Shown: positions 15,335 through 22,820, counted from the first letter of the stretch. The stretch is DNA of 22,840 bases from Parcubacteria group bacterium CG11_big_fil_rev_8_21_14_0_20_39_14 (GCA_002787255.1 PCWD01000028.1:1-22840); one strand, 5' to 3'. Numbers and translations: made by a program. Notes: generated by a model from the sequence alone, not told the origin.

Positions 15335-16123
15335 ATGAAAGTTTTGATTTTGACTGATGAGCTGAATAAAAAAGCTTTGAGTTTCAAAGAAAATCTTTTA
15401 AGTTTGTTGGAAGAACGAAGGGTAAAAACAGTTTCCCGGGCAAAATTAGCTGATTTGATTTTGGTTCTTGGCGGTGATGGCTGGATGATAAGATGCATTC
15501 ACAGGCATTATAAGGCCTTTAAGCCCTTTTTGGGAATAAATTTTGGCTATAAGGGATTTTTTATGAACGATTTAAGAGACGAATTGGTAGATTTAATTAT
15601 CGGAGGAAAATATAATCTTTTTACTTTTCCCTTTCTGGAAACAGCAAGCGAGGTAAGGGGCGGCAGGGTTTTCAAGACTTTGGCTTTGAACGATATTTAT
15701 TTTAATCGTTCAACCCGTCAGAGCTGCAGGTTGAATGTTAAGGTTGATGATATAGTAGTGGCGGAAAAAATTCAGGGAGACGGTTTGGTGGTTTGCACCT
15801 CCCTTGGTTCAACCGGTTATAATCTGGCAGCCGGAGGAAGCTCTGTGCATCCTGAAATTTCAGCTATTGGTTTAACTCCGCTGGCAATTCATACCCCTGT
15901 TCAGTTTAAACCAATGGTTTTTCCTCTTGATTCCAAAATTTTAGTTGAGGTTTTAGAACCAAAAAAGAGAAGGGTTCAACTTGCGGCTGATATTATAGAA
16001 TATAAAAATGTTTTAAGAGCCGAGATTAAAAAATCCGAGTTCTCTTTCAGGTTGGCTTTATTGGAAGGAGAAAGTTTTACCAAAAGAATAATAGAAAAAA
16101 TTATGAGAGTTTCTGAAAATTAG
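15335..16123 (+). CDS. nadK: NAD kinase
   Basis: The 262-residue enzyme phosphorylates NAD to NADP. The family's GGDG loop is GGDGW (46-50), with Trp where Thr, Ser or Asn is usual. The N-E/D motif appears as ALNDIYF (117-123). QGDGLVVCTSLGSTGYNLAAGG (147-168) carries the diagnostic GDG and GST-x-Y. TPLAIHTPVQFKPMVFPLDS (181-200) replaces the usual TPI-x-PHSL-x-FRP. ATG 15335 was chosen because AGGGGG lies directly upstream (15325-15330). A longer frame from 15296 overlaps nadD and adds 13 non-conserved residues. It is the second gene of the operon. Confidence 0.9.
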   Translation: MKVLILTDELNKKALSFKENLLSLLEERRVKTVSRAKLADLILVLGGDGWMIRCIHRHYKAFKPFLGINFGYKGFFMNDLRDELVDLIIGGKYNLFTFPFLETASEVRGGRVFKTLALNDIYFNRSTRQSCRLNVKVDDIVVAEKIQGDGLVVCTSLGSTGYNLAAGGSSVHPEISAIGLTPLAIHTPVQFKPMVFPLDSKILVEVLEPKKRRVQLAADIIEYKNVLRAEIKKSEFSFRLALLEGESFTKRIIEKIMRVSEN

Positions 16124-16124
16124 C

Positions 16125-16174
16125 GCAGAACAAGACGAATTCCGGAGTTTATCCCGTACCGAATTTGTTCCGGC
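16125..16174 (+). repeat. Hairpin-forming block between nadK and pncB
   Basis: GAACAA (16128-16133) faces TTGTTC (16165-16170), and inside it AATTCCGG (16138-16145) faces CCGAATT (16159-16165) with one bulged base. GC-rich flanks (CGC and GGCG) extend the stem. No T-run follows, so a terminator is unlikely. It could be an mRNA processing or stability hairpin, a cis-regulatory RNA for pncB, or another copy of a dispersed repeat. Confidence 0.4.
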
Positions 16175-16205
16175 GCGGGGCTCAACCTCGCAAAGAAAAT
16201 CTAAT

Positions 16206-16214
16206 GGGGGGGGG
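16206..16214 (+). promoter_or_regulatory. Poly-G tract in the pncB ribosome site
   Basis: Nine G in a row followed by TGAAAATG place a GGGGGTGA-type ribosome site just ahead of ATG 16220. A change in G count would alter the spacing and the alternative GTG start at 16214. Confidence 0.45.
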
Positions 16215-16219
16215 TGAAA

Positions 16220-17623
16220 ATGAATCTGACTTTATTGACCGATTTTTATGAACTTACAATGCTGGCTGGATATTTTGAACTCGGCAAAACTTCTGAAAAA
16301 GCGACTTTTGACCTTTTTTTCAGGAAAATTCCTTCTCAGGGCGGGTTTTGCATAGCGGCCGGTTTGGAAGATGCAATTGATTATATCAAGAATCTGCATT
16401 TTTCAAGGGAGGATATTGAGTATCTTTACTCTTTGAAAACATTTTCAGCTGATTTTCTGGAATATCTTAGAGAATTTAGTTTTTCCGGCGAGCTTTACGC
16501 CGTTCCGGAAGGAACTCTGGTTTTTCCCAATGAGCCGTTAATCCGAATAACCGCCCCATTAGCCGAGGCTCAATTTCTGGAAACAGCCTTGCTTAATATA
16601 ATTGGTTTTCAAACCTTGATTGCCACCAAGGCGGCCAGGATTTGTCTTTCTGCCCGGGGGAAAGAAGTGATTGAGTTTGGAGCCAGAAGAGCTCAGGGTC
16701 CCGATGGCGCGATGTCAGCCTCTCGGGCAAGCTATATTGGCGGATGCAGCTCAACTTCCAATACACTGGCTGGGAAAAAATTTGAGATTCCTGTCCAAGG
16801 AACAATGGCTCATAGCTGGATTCAATCTTTTGATACAGAGCTTGAGGCTTTTGAAAAATATGCCCGGGTTTTCCCCGTCAGTTCTCTTTTTCTCGTTGAT
16901 ACTTACGATACTATTGAGGGTGTAAAAAACGCCATCCGAATTGGATTAAAACTTAAAGAAGAGGGGAAGCGGTTGAAGGGAATAAGATTGGACAGCGGAG
17001 ACCTTAAAAAGTTAAGCATTGAAGCCAGAAAACTTTTAGATGAGGCGGGATTGGAAGAGGCTAAAATTGTTGCTTCCAATGACCTTGATGAATGGATTGT
17101 CCAGGATTTGCTTTCTCAAGGAGCCCAAATTGACATTTTTGGGGTAGGAACCAGTCTGGTTATTTCCAGAGACGCTCCGGCTTTGGGAGTTGTTTATAAA
17201 TTAGTGGCTATTGAAAAAGACGGGAAGGTCTGTCCGAAAATAAAGATTTCCGGAAATATAGAGAAAATTACCAATCCCGGAGTCAAAAAAATAGTCAGGT
17301 TTTTAAACAAAGAAAAATTAGTCGGTGATGTTTTGATGCTTGAAGACGAGAAAGCATATTCTCCGATGGCAACCTTTGACCAGTTTCATTCCCACAAAAG
17401 AAAAACAATTTCTGGAACTTTTGAGGAGATTTTACAACCAATTTTCTTAGAGGGAAAATTGTTTTACAAAAATCCCGCTTTGCCGGAAATTCGTCAAAGA
17501 ACATTGAATCAGCTTGATTTGTTGGATGAAGAATATAAAAGGCTTTTGAATCCAGAGATTTACTGGCTTGGTTTAAGTAAAAAGCTTTTTCGGTTAAAAC
17601 AGGGATTGCTGCGGGAACATTAA
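16220..17623 (+). CDS. pncB: Nicotinate phosphoribosyltransferase
   Basis: The 467-residue enzyme joins nicotinate and PRPP to make nicotinate mononucleotide, the substrate of NadD. The N-terminal LLTDFYELTMLAGYF is diagnostic. FGARRAQGPDGAMSASRA (about 152-169), GTMAHSWIQSF (about 193-203), LVDTYDT (about 225-231), IRLDSGDL (about 255-262), ASNDLDE and FGVGTSLV (about 310-317) follow in the usual order. The bacterial salvage route from nicotinate is therefore present, which fits an organism that imports precursors. ATG 16220 is preferred over GTG 16214, which would add two residues. The gap to nadK (96 bases) holds a hairpin and a poly-G tract; a terminator shared with the next convergent gene follows. 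Confidence 0.95.
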   Translation: MNLTLLTDFYELTMLAGYFELGKTSEKATFDLFFRKIPSQGGFCIAAGLEDAIDYIKNLHFSREDIEYLYSLKTFSADFLEYLREFSFSGELYAVPEGTLVFPNEPLIRITAPLAEAQFLETALLNIIGFQTLIATKAARICLSARGKEVIEFGARRAQGPDGAMSASRASYIGGCSSTSNTLAGKKFEIPVQGTMAHSWIQSFDTELEAFEKYARVFPVSSLFLVDTYDTIEGVKNAIRIGLKLKEEGKRLKGIRLDSGDLKKLSIEARKLLDEAGLEEAKIVASNDLDEWIVQDLLSQGAQIDIFGVGTSLVISRDAPALGVVYKLVAIEKDGKVCPKIKISGNIEKITNPGVKKIVRFLNKEKLVGDVLMLEDEKAYSPMATFDQFHSHKRKTISGTFEEILQPIFLEGKLFYKNPALPEIRQRTLNQLDLLDEEYKRLLNPEIYWLGLSKKLFRLKQGLLREH

Positions 17624-17636
17624 AAAGTTAGCAAAA

Positions 17637-17664
17637 AAAGCGACTCAAGTTAGTGAGTCGCTTT
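17637..17664. terminator. Bidirectional terminator between pncB and the Cys-rich gene
   Basis: AAAGCGACTCA (17637-17647) and TGAGTCGCTTT (17654-17664) form a perfect 11-bp stem with a 6-base loop. GATTTTT follows on the plus strand, and the run of seven A at 17633-17639 gives a T-run on the minus strand, so the hairpin can end both convergent genes. Confidence 0.8.
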
Positions 17665-17677
17665 GATTTTTCTAAAA

Positions 17678-17938
17678 TCACCAGAATTTATACCAGGGCT
17701 TAGGTTTATAGTCTGGACAATTTTCTGCTCCAATACATTTTCCTCCATACTTCAAAGTTTCATGACTACATTCAGCCATTATTTTTAAATTACAGGTACG
17801 CATAATGTCTTCTAGCGATTTCCAACCATAACCAGAAGACCACCGGGGTTTATGCGTACATTCTTTACCATCTTTTGACACTGGGTCATTCTTTGCTTTC
17901 ATGCAATTTTCACAAAGTTTTGTAGTTTCTACCACCAT
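17678..17938 (-). CDS. Small Cys-rich protein, probably metal binding
   Basis: The 86-residue product is not recognised as a known family. Seven Cys are present: CENC (9, 12), Cys 27 in ECTH, Cys 49, Cys 57 in ECSH, and Cys 68 and 74 in CIGAENC. Their pairing and the adjacent His 29 and His 59 suggest zinc or another metal, or disulfides. The C-terminus is aromatic (PKPWYKFW). There is no signal peptide or membrane helix. The start at 17938 is set by AAAGGAGGTGAAA directly upstream on the minus strand, the strongest ribosome site in the window. A longer frame reaches 18022, but its extra codons overlap the promoter. It lies alone on this strand between two plus-strand operons. Confidence 0.7.
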   Translation of the reverse strand: MVVETTKLCENCMKAKNDPVSKDGKECTHKPRWSSGYGWKSLEDIMRTCNLKIMAECSHETLKYGGKCIGAENCPDYKPKPWYKFW

Positions 17939-17993
17939 TTTCACCTCCTTTCTCTTTTGTTTTGTTGAAGATTTTTTTACCCCAACTGAAAGG

Positions 17994-18022
17994 AGTATAT
18001 CAAATCCCATGGAAAAAGTCAA
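17994..18022 (-). promoter_or_regulatory. Promoter of the Cys-rich gene
   Basis: On the minus strand TTGACT (18022-18017) and TATACT (17999-17994) are 17 bases apart. Transcription would start near 17987, about 50 bases before the ATG at 17938. The match to a sigma70 promoter is good. Confidence 0.7.
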
Positions 18023-18043
18023 TAGAGCTTACAAAGGAGTGTA

Positions 18044-18078
18044 CAAAGAGCGCCCAAAGGCTATTCAGGGGCTCTGTG
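18044..18078. repeat. Imperfect inverted repeat between divergent promoters
   Basis: AGAGCGCCC (18047-18055) faces GGGGCTCT (18068-18075) with one bulge, flanked by CA and TG. It lies between the minus-strand promoter (17994-18022) and the iorA promoter (18085-18113). It could be a regulator site for either promoter. Confidence 0.35.
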
Positions 18079-18084
18079 GGGACC

Positions 18085-18113
18085 TTGTCAACCCTTTTTA
18101 CCTGATTTAAGAT
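18085..18113 (+). promoter_or_regulatory. Promoter of iorA-iorB
   Basis: TTGTCA (18085-18090) and TAAGAT (18108-18113) are 17 bases apart. Transcription would start near 18120, which falls between the two candidate start codons (ATG 18116 and ATG 18122). A leaderless mRNA beginning at or just before ATG 18122 is the simplest reading. Confidence 0.55.
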
Positions 18114-18115
18114 AA

Positions 18116-19861
18116 ATGAATATGAAGGAGATTTTAAGCAATAAGCCAAAAAAAGTGATTCTTCTCGGCAACGAAGCTATTGTTCGGGGAGCCTTAGAAG
18201 CCGGGGTTAATTTTGTTTCTACTTTTCCCGGTACCCCGGCTTCGGAAATTGGAGACACATTCGCTGCGCTCAAAATCAAAAATCAAATCTCAAAAATCAA
18301 AAATAACTTCTATTTTGAGTATAGTACGAATGAGAAAGTTGCCCTTGAGGCGGCGGCTGGCGCGGCTTTTTCCGGTTTAAAATCCCTGGTGGCAATGAAG
18401 CATTTCGGTTTGAATGTTGCTTCCGACGCGCTCCTGCCGGTTGTCTACACAGGCGTTGAGGGAGCAATGGTGGTGGTAGTGGCTGATGACCCCGGCTGCT
18501 GGAGTTCGGCCCAAACAGAGCAGGACACCCGGTATTATGCCGAAATGGCTCACCTTCCGATGCTTGAACCATCTAATCCGCAAGAGTGCAAAGATTTTAC
18601 AAAATTAGCCTTTGAAATTTCCGAAAAATTTAAAATTCCCGTAATGGTAAGAACCACTATAAGAGTTGCTCATCAGTCAGCGCCGGTACTTATTGGCAAA
18701 ATCGCAAATCGCAAATCGCCAATTTTGAAGATTACCAGGGGACGATTTTCTACTATGCCGCCAAGGGTTTTAGAGATGAAAAAAGAACTTTTGGAGAAAC
18801 TGGAAAAAATAAGAAAATTTTCAGATGGCTCTAAATTAAATCAAATTATCCATTATCCATTATCCAATATCCAGTATCCAAAATTTGGGGTTATTGCTTC
18901 GGGAATTTCTTATTTATATGTTATGGAAGCCGTTAAGGAGCTCGGATTAAAATTGCCGGTTTTAAAACTCGGATTTACTTATCCCTTGCCCGAAAAAACA
19001 ATAAGAGATTTTATCAAAAATTTTAAAAAAGTTTTAGTGGTTGAAGAATTGGAGCCATTTTTGGAAGTTCAAGTTAGAGCCGCAGCTAAAGATGTAAATC
19101 CGAAGCTGGAGATTTTTGGCAGCCCGCCAAAATTTTCTAACGAAAAATTTAGGCGGGCAGGCTCCTTGCCAAAAATCGGAGAATTGAAGCCGGAATATGT
19201 TCTGGAAGCAATTTCCGAAATTTCTAAAAGAAAATCGCAATTCAATTTTAAAACTCATCAGCAAAATTTTCAAAAATTAAATTTAATTGAGAGATTTCCC
19301 AATCTTTGCCCCGGTTGCCCTTACTGGGTTGTTTTTTCCGTCCTAAAAGAAGCGGCTCCAAAAAATACGATTTTTGGCGGCGACATCGGTTGCTATATGC
19401 TTGCCGGTTGTCCGCCTCACAATATTCAGGATTGGTTGATTTCTATGGGTTCATCAATCGGCGTTGCCCACGGCATATCAAAAATCCAATATCCAAAATC
19501 CAATATCCAAAATCCAAAGGTCATTACCATTATCGGCGATTCCACTTTTTTTCATGCCGGAATTCCGGCTTTAATCAATACGGTTTTTAACAAATCCAAC
19601 CCCTTAATTATTATTTTGGACAACAGTACAACAGGAATGACCGGTCATCAACCCCATCCCGGGGTTGGAAAAACCGGACAGGGAGAAGAAACCCGGCCGA
19701 TTAAAATAGAGGATATTGTGTCTGCTTGCGGAGTAAAAAATCTGAAAATTGTTGATTCAATGCGCCGGGAAGATTTAATAAAAACCATTAAGGAGTTTTT
19801 AGAAAAAAAAGAGGTCTCGGTAATTATTGCCCGAAGTCCTTGTATATTCATAAAATCCTAA
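18116..19861 (+). CDS. iorA: Indolepyruvate:ferredoxin oxidoreductase alpha subunit, no ferredoxin domain
   Basis: The 581-residue protein is the large subunit of a 2-oxoacid:ferredoxin oxidoreductase, which turns indolepyruvate or other aryl pyruvates plus CoA into acyl-CoA, CO2 and reduced ferredoxin. The pyrimidine-binding domain starts with LLGNEAIVRGALEAG and FPGTPASEIG. LCPGCPYW (about 399-406) and GDIGCYMLAGCPPH (about 421-434) are conserved. The TPP site is GDSTFFHAGIPALIN with LDNSTTGMTGHQPHPG (about 475-525). The C-terminus stops at IARSPCIFIKS; the usual 2[4Fe-4S] ferredoxin domain (CxxCxxC clusters) is missing, and the stop lies inside an AAATCCTAAATCC repeat. Four more short repeat tracts lie in frame within the gene. 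ATG 18122 is an alternative start. Confidence 0.9.
   Translation: MNMKEILSNKPKKVILLGNEAIVRGALEAGVNFVSTFPGTPASEIGDTFAALKIKNQISKIKNNFYFEYSTNEKVALEAAAGAAFSGLKSLVAMKHFGLNVASDALLPVVYTGVEGAMVVVVADDPGCWSSAQTEQDTRYYAEMAHLPMLEPSNPQECKDFTKLAFEISEKFKIPVMVRTTIRVAHQSAPVLIGKIANRKSPILKITRGRFSTMPPRVLEMKKELLEKLEKIRKFSDGSKLNQIIHYPLSNIQYPKFGVIASGISYLYVMEAVKELGLKLPVLKLGFTYPLPEKTIRDFIKNFKKVLVVEELEPFLEVQVRAAAKDVNPKLEIFGSPPKFSNEKFRRAGSLPKIGELKPEYVLEAISEISKRKSQFNFKTHQQNFQKLNLIERFPNLCPGCPYWVVFSVLKEAAPKNTIFGGDIGCYMLAGCPPHNIQDWLISMGSSIGVAHGISKIQYPKSNIQNPKVITIIGDSTFFHAGIPALINTVFNKSNPLIIILDNSTTGMTGHQPHPGVGKTGQGEETRPIKIEDIVSACGVKNLKIVDSMRREDLIKTIKEFLEKKEVSVIIARSPCIFIKS
19475..19519 (+). repeat. In-frame ATCCAAAATCCAAT repeat tract in iorA
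   Basis: The tract consists of ATATCCAAAATCC-type units and encodes SKIQYPKSNIQNPK, between GVAHGI and VITIIGDSTFFH. Similar low-complexity tracts lie at 18271-18305 (ATCAAAAATCAA words), 18697-18722 (ATCGCAA words), 18845-18885 (TTATCCA words) and 19852-19883 (AAATCCT words, containing the stop). Such strings are usual between genes in related genomes and unusual inside conserved enzymes. Confidence 0.7.
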
Positions 19862-19892
19862 ATCCTAAATCCTAAATTCTAAACAATATTAA

Positions 19893-20501
19893 ATGACCAA
19901 AATTTTAAATTCAAGACAAAAAGATTTTAATATAGTTATTGTTGGCACCGGTGGTCAGGGGCTTATTACTTTGCTGAAAATTTTAGCCGAAGCCGCAATG
20001 CTTCGGGGCTTCAGTTTTAAAACTTCCGAACTTCACGGGCTTTCTCAGAGAGGCGGTTCGGTTGAATGCCATTTAAGGTTTGGCAAGGAAATTCATTCCC
20101 CTTTAGTTATGGCCGGGAAAGCCGACCTGCTTTTTGCTTTGGAACAAAATGAAGCTTTGCGAGCCTGCTACTATGGCTCAAAAGAAAAAACGACATTTTT
20201 GGTGAATAAATTCAGTGTTTTTTCCGCCGGTTCTTCTGGCGAAGTTTTGTCAGTTGACAAAATTTCAAAAGCTCTTAAAAAATTTTCAAAAAAATTAATT
20301 CTGTTGGATGCGGCAGATTCCGTTAAAAAAGAAACCGGCGCTGTCATTTCCGCCGGCATTTATATGCTGGGTTATGCCGTTTTCAATAATTTAATCCCGT
20401 TGAGTTCCGATTTGGTTTTGGAAGCAATTGTAAAAACAGTTCCCGAAAAATATTCAGAATTAAATAAAAAAGTTTTTAAACTGCCGCTAAAAGTTCAGTA
20501 A
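19893..20501 (+). CDS. iorB: Indolepyruvate:ferredoxin oxidoreductase beta subunit
   Basis: The 202-residue protein is the gamma-domain (beta) subunit partnering IorA. IVIVGTGGQGLITLLKILAEAAMLRG (about 14-39) is the glycine-rich start of the family, and KTSELHGLSQRGGSVECHLRFG (about 43-64) is its most diagnostic motif. Length is normal (about 190-200). The gap to iorA (31 bases) is an AAATCCT repeat with no ribosome site. The gene ends four bases before the end of the convergent recG, and no terminator fits in that gap. Confidence 0.93.
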   Translation: MTKILNSRQKDFNIVIVGTGGQGLITLLKILAEAAMLRGFSFKTSELHGLSQRGGSVECHLRFGKEIHSPLVMAGKADLLFALEQNEALRACYYGSKEKTTFLVNKFSVFSAGSSGEVLSVDKISKALKKFSKKLILLDAADSVKKETGAVISAGIYMLGYAVFNNLIPLSSDLVLEAIVKTVPEKYSELNKKVFKLPLKVQ

Positions 20502-20505
20502 ATCT

Positions 20506-22602
20506 CTATTCCAGATGAATTCTTTTTTTAAAACTTTCAACCCTCTCTTTAAGCAAGGGATGTTTTTTTAATTGAATATCTTTTTCCAAAATTGCCACCG
20601 CTTCCTTTTTTGCCGCTTCAATTAAACTTAAATCAGAAAGAGAGGCCATGGCTAAATCGGGCAGTCCCCACTGTCTGGTTCCGGCAAGATCTCCCGGTCC
20701 TCGAATCTCCAGGTCTTTTTCGGAAAGCTTAAAACCGTCTTCGGCGCCAATCAGGGCTTTAAGCCTTTGATGGGTTCTTTTGGCGCGCGAATCGGTAAAT
20801 AAAAAGCAATAAGATTGAAAAATGTTTCGGCCAACTCTTCCCCGAAATTGATAAAGCTGGGCCAAACCGAATCTGTCAGCTCCCTCAATTACCATTATGG
20901 TGGCGTTGGGGATGTCAATTCCGACCTCCACAACGGAAGTGGAAACCAAAATATTTAATTTTCCGGCTTTAAAGTCTTTCATAATTTTTCCCTTTTCCCT
21001 GGTTTTCATTCGGCCGTGCAGTAAACCGACTTTGAGGTCGGAAAAAAATTTTTGAGATAATTGTTCATGCTCTTTAACAGCCGCCTTGACCCGGAGTTTT
21101 TCTGATTCTTCAATTAAGGGGCAGATTATAAAAGTTTGGCGGCCCTGATTTGCTTCCAGTCTGATAAATTCAAAAACCTCCAATCTTCCAGCCGGAGAAA
21201 CAATTTTAGTGATGATTTTTTTTCTGCCCTTTGGCAGCTCGCTAATCAAAGATAAATCAAGGTCGCTGTAAATGGTTAGGGCTAAAGTTCGGGGAATGGG
21301 AGTGGCGGTCATTGATAGCAGATGGGGGATAGTTCTTGACCTGGTTAATTTTGCTCGTTGCTCCACTCCAAACCTATGCTGTTCATCAACAATAGCCAGG
21401 GCTAAGTTTTTAAAAATAACATTTTTCTGGATAAGGGCGTGAGTGCCTATTAAAATATCAATTTCCGCTTTAGCGATTTTTTCCAAAATTTTCTGTCGGG
21501 AAATTTCCAAAACTTCGCCTTTTAATTTTTTGGAAGCAATTTTGTCTTCTTTGCCGGTCAAAAGAGCAATAGATAGTTTAAAGTTTTTTAGAAGTTTTGG
21601 AAATTCTCTGAAGTGCTGTTTGGCTAAAATTTCGGTTGGAGCCATAATGGCTACCTGACCCTTTTGGGAAGCGCAGTTCAGGGCAGCGATTGCCGCTATT
21701 ACGGTTTTGCCCGAGCCAACATCTCCTTCAAGAAGTCTGTTCATTGGATAGGGCTTTTCAAGGTCTTTTAGAATTTGCCAGGCCGATTTTTTTTGGCCGT
21801 CAGTTAGCTTATAGGGCAGGGATTTTATAAGTTTTTGAATCAAGGGAAGGTTTATTTCAAATTTTAAAGCTTTTTCTTTTCTTAATCTTATTCGTTCAAT
21901 TAGAGCCCAGAGCTGGATTAAAAATATTTCTTCAAAAGCGAAGCGGCGGCGGGCTTCTTCAGCCGATTTTTCTGTGTCCGGAAAATGAATTTGCCAGAGG
22001 GCTTTATTTATTTCCAAAAGTTTTTGGTTTTCCCGAGTTTCTGTTGGCAGAGGGTCGGGAATTTTTTTATCAAAATAAGCAAGAATGTTTTTTAAGATAT
22101 AGCGAAAATATCTTGAAGAGAGTCCCTCGGTTGCCGGATAAATTGGGACAATTCTTCCGGTATGAATCAAACCCCCCGTATTAATGTTGTCAGCTTGGTC
22201 TATTTTTTCAAAGGCCGGATTGGAAAGATATAATTGATTTTTTTTGAGGGCAGGTTTGCCGGAAAATAAAAAAAACTGCCCCGGCTTCAAAATTTTTAGA
22301 AGATAGGGCTGGTGAAACCAGATTGCGGGCAGGGTTCCGCTTTCGTCCTGAATCAAAGCTTCGGTGAGGGAAATTTTTTTCTTCCAGGTTCTTGAGCTTT
22401 TGATGTTTAGAATTTTTCCGATAACGGTTACCGCTTCCCCGAATCTTATTTTGGCAATTGGAGTGATTTTGGATAAGTCTTCATAGCGGGAGGGAAAATG
22501 GTAAAGTAAATCCTTTATGGTTTTAATTCCCAGTTTTTTCAGCCTTTTTTGGAAAGCCGGCCCGATTCTTGAAATTTGTTCAACCGGAGAAAATAATGTC
22601 AT
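20506..22602 (-). CDS. recG: ATP-dependent DNA helicase RecG
   Basis: The 698-residue helicase reverses stalled forks and branch-migrates Holliday junctions. An N-terminal HhH-like segment (SRIGPAFQKRLKKLGIKT, about 11-28) and an OB-fold wedge domain (about 50-135) precede the motor. Motor motifs are GDVGSGKT (293-300), GTHAL (386-390), DEQH (406-409), SMTATPIPRT (430-439), STSVVEVGIDIPNA and FRGRVGR. The C-terminal RGPGDLAGTRQWG is typical of RecG. Length is normal for the family (about 680-700). The start ATG (22602-22600) overlaps an AT-rich 8-bp satellite and has no Shine-Dalgarno. It is the only large minus-strand gene here. Confidence 0.97.
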   Translation of the reverse strand: MTLFSPVEQISRIGPAFQKRLKKLGIKTIKDLLYHFPSRYEDLSKITPIAKIRFGEAVTVIGKILNIKSSRTWKKKISLTEALIQDESGTLPAIWFHQPYLLKILKPGQFFLFSGKPALKKNQLYLSNPAFEKIDQADNINTGGLIHTGRIVPIYPATEGLSSRYFRYILKNILAYFDKKIPDPLPTETRENQKLLEINKALWQIHFPDTEKSAEEARRRFAFEEIFLIQLWALIERIRLRKEKALKFEINLPLIQKLIKSLPYKLTDGQKKSAWQILKDLEKPYPMNRLLEGDVGSGKTVIAAIAALNCASQKGQVAIMAPTEILAKQHFREFPKLLKNFKLSIALLTGKEDKIASKKLKGEVLEISRQKILEKIAKAEIDILIGTHALIQKNVIFKNLALAIVDEQHRFGVEQRAKLTRSRTIPHLLSMTATPIPRTLALTIYSDLDLSLISELPKGRKKIITKIVSPAGRLEVFEFIRLEANQGRQTFIICPLIEESEKLRVKAAVKEHEQLSQKFFSDLKVGLLHGRMKTREKGKIMKDFKAGKLNILVSTSVVEVGIDIPNATIMVIEGADRFGLAQLYQFRGRVGRNIFQSYCFLFTDSRAKRTHQRLKALIGAEDGFKLSEKDLEIRGPGDLAGTRQWGLPDLAMASLSDLSLIEAAKKEAVAILEKDIQLKKHPLLKERVESFKKRIHLE

Positions 22603-22648
22603 TGCTAAATTGCTATATTGTTAAATTGTTAAACCGTTAAAATGTTAT
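22601..22648. repeat. Degenerate 8-bp tandem repeat upstream of recG
   Basis: Successive units ATTGCTAA, ATTGCTAT, ATTGTTAA, ATTGTTAA, ACCGTTAA and AATGTTAT run from the recG start codon to the edge of the next element. It occupies the place where the recG promoter should lie; no clear -35/-10 pair stands out. A related word, CAATTTGACAATTGAA, follows the element on its other side (22823-22838) in the opposite sense. Confidence 0.6.
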
Positions 22649-22654
22649 ATTAAA

Positions 22655-22820
22655 GAGAGCGTTGAACAATTATTTTTTCGCGTAGTTTAGCGTGTTGTTT
22701 CGCGTGGTTTAGCGATAAAAATGATTAAATCGCGAAACTACGCTAAACCCAGAAGGAGAGGCTTCGCCTCCCTACGGGGCAGGCTTTACGCAAAACCACG
22801 CTAAATTATTCAACGGTCTC
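22655..22820. repeat. Second element with the rpoB-rpoC terminal repeats
   Basis: The left end GAGAGCGTTGAACAATTA (22655-22672) and the right end, read on the other strand as GAGACCGTTGAATAATTTA (22820-22802), agree with the ends of the element at 5740-5848. The core differs: GTTTAGCGT-GTT-GTTTCGCG faces CGCGAAAC-T-ACGCTAAAC, giving a long hairpin, and CGTGGTTTAGCG and AACCACGCTAAA are further related words. A GC-rich hairpin GAGGC-TTC-GCCTC lies within 22755-22772. No coding frame is present. Confidence 0.65.
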
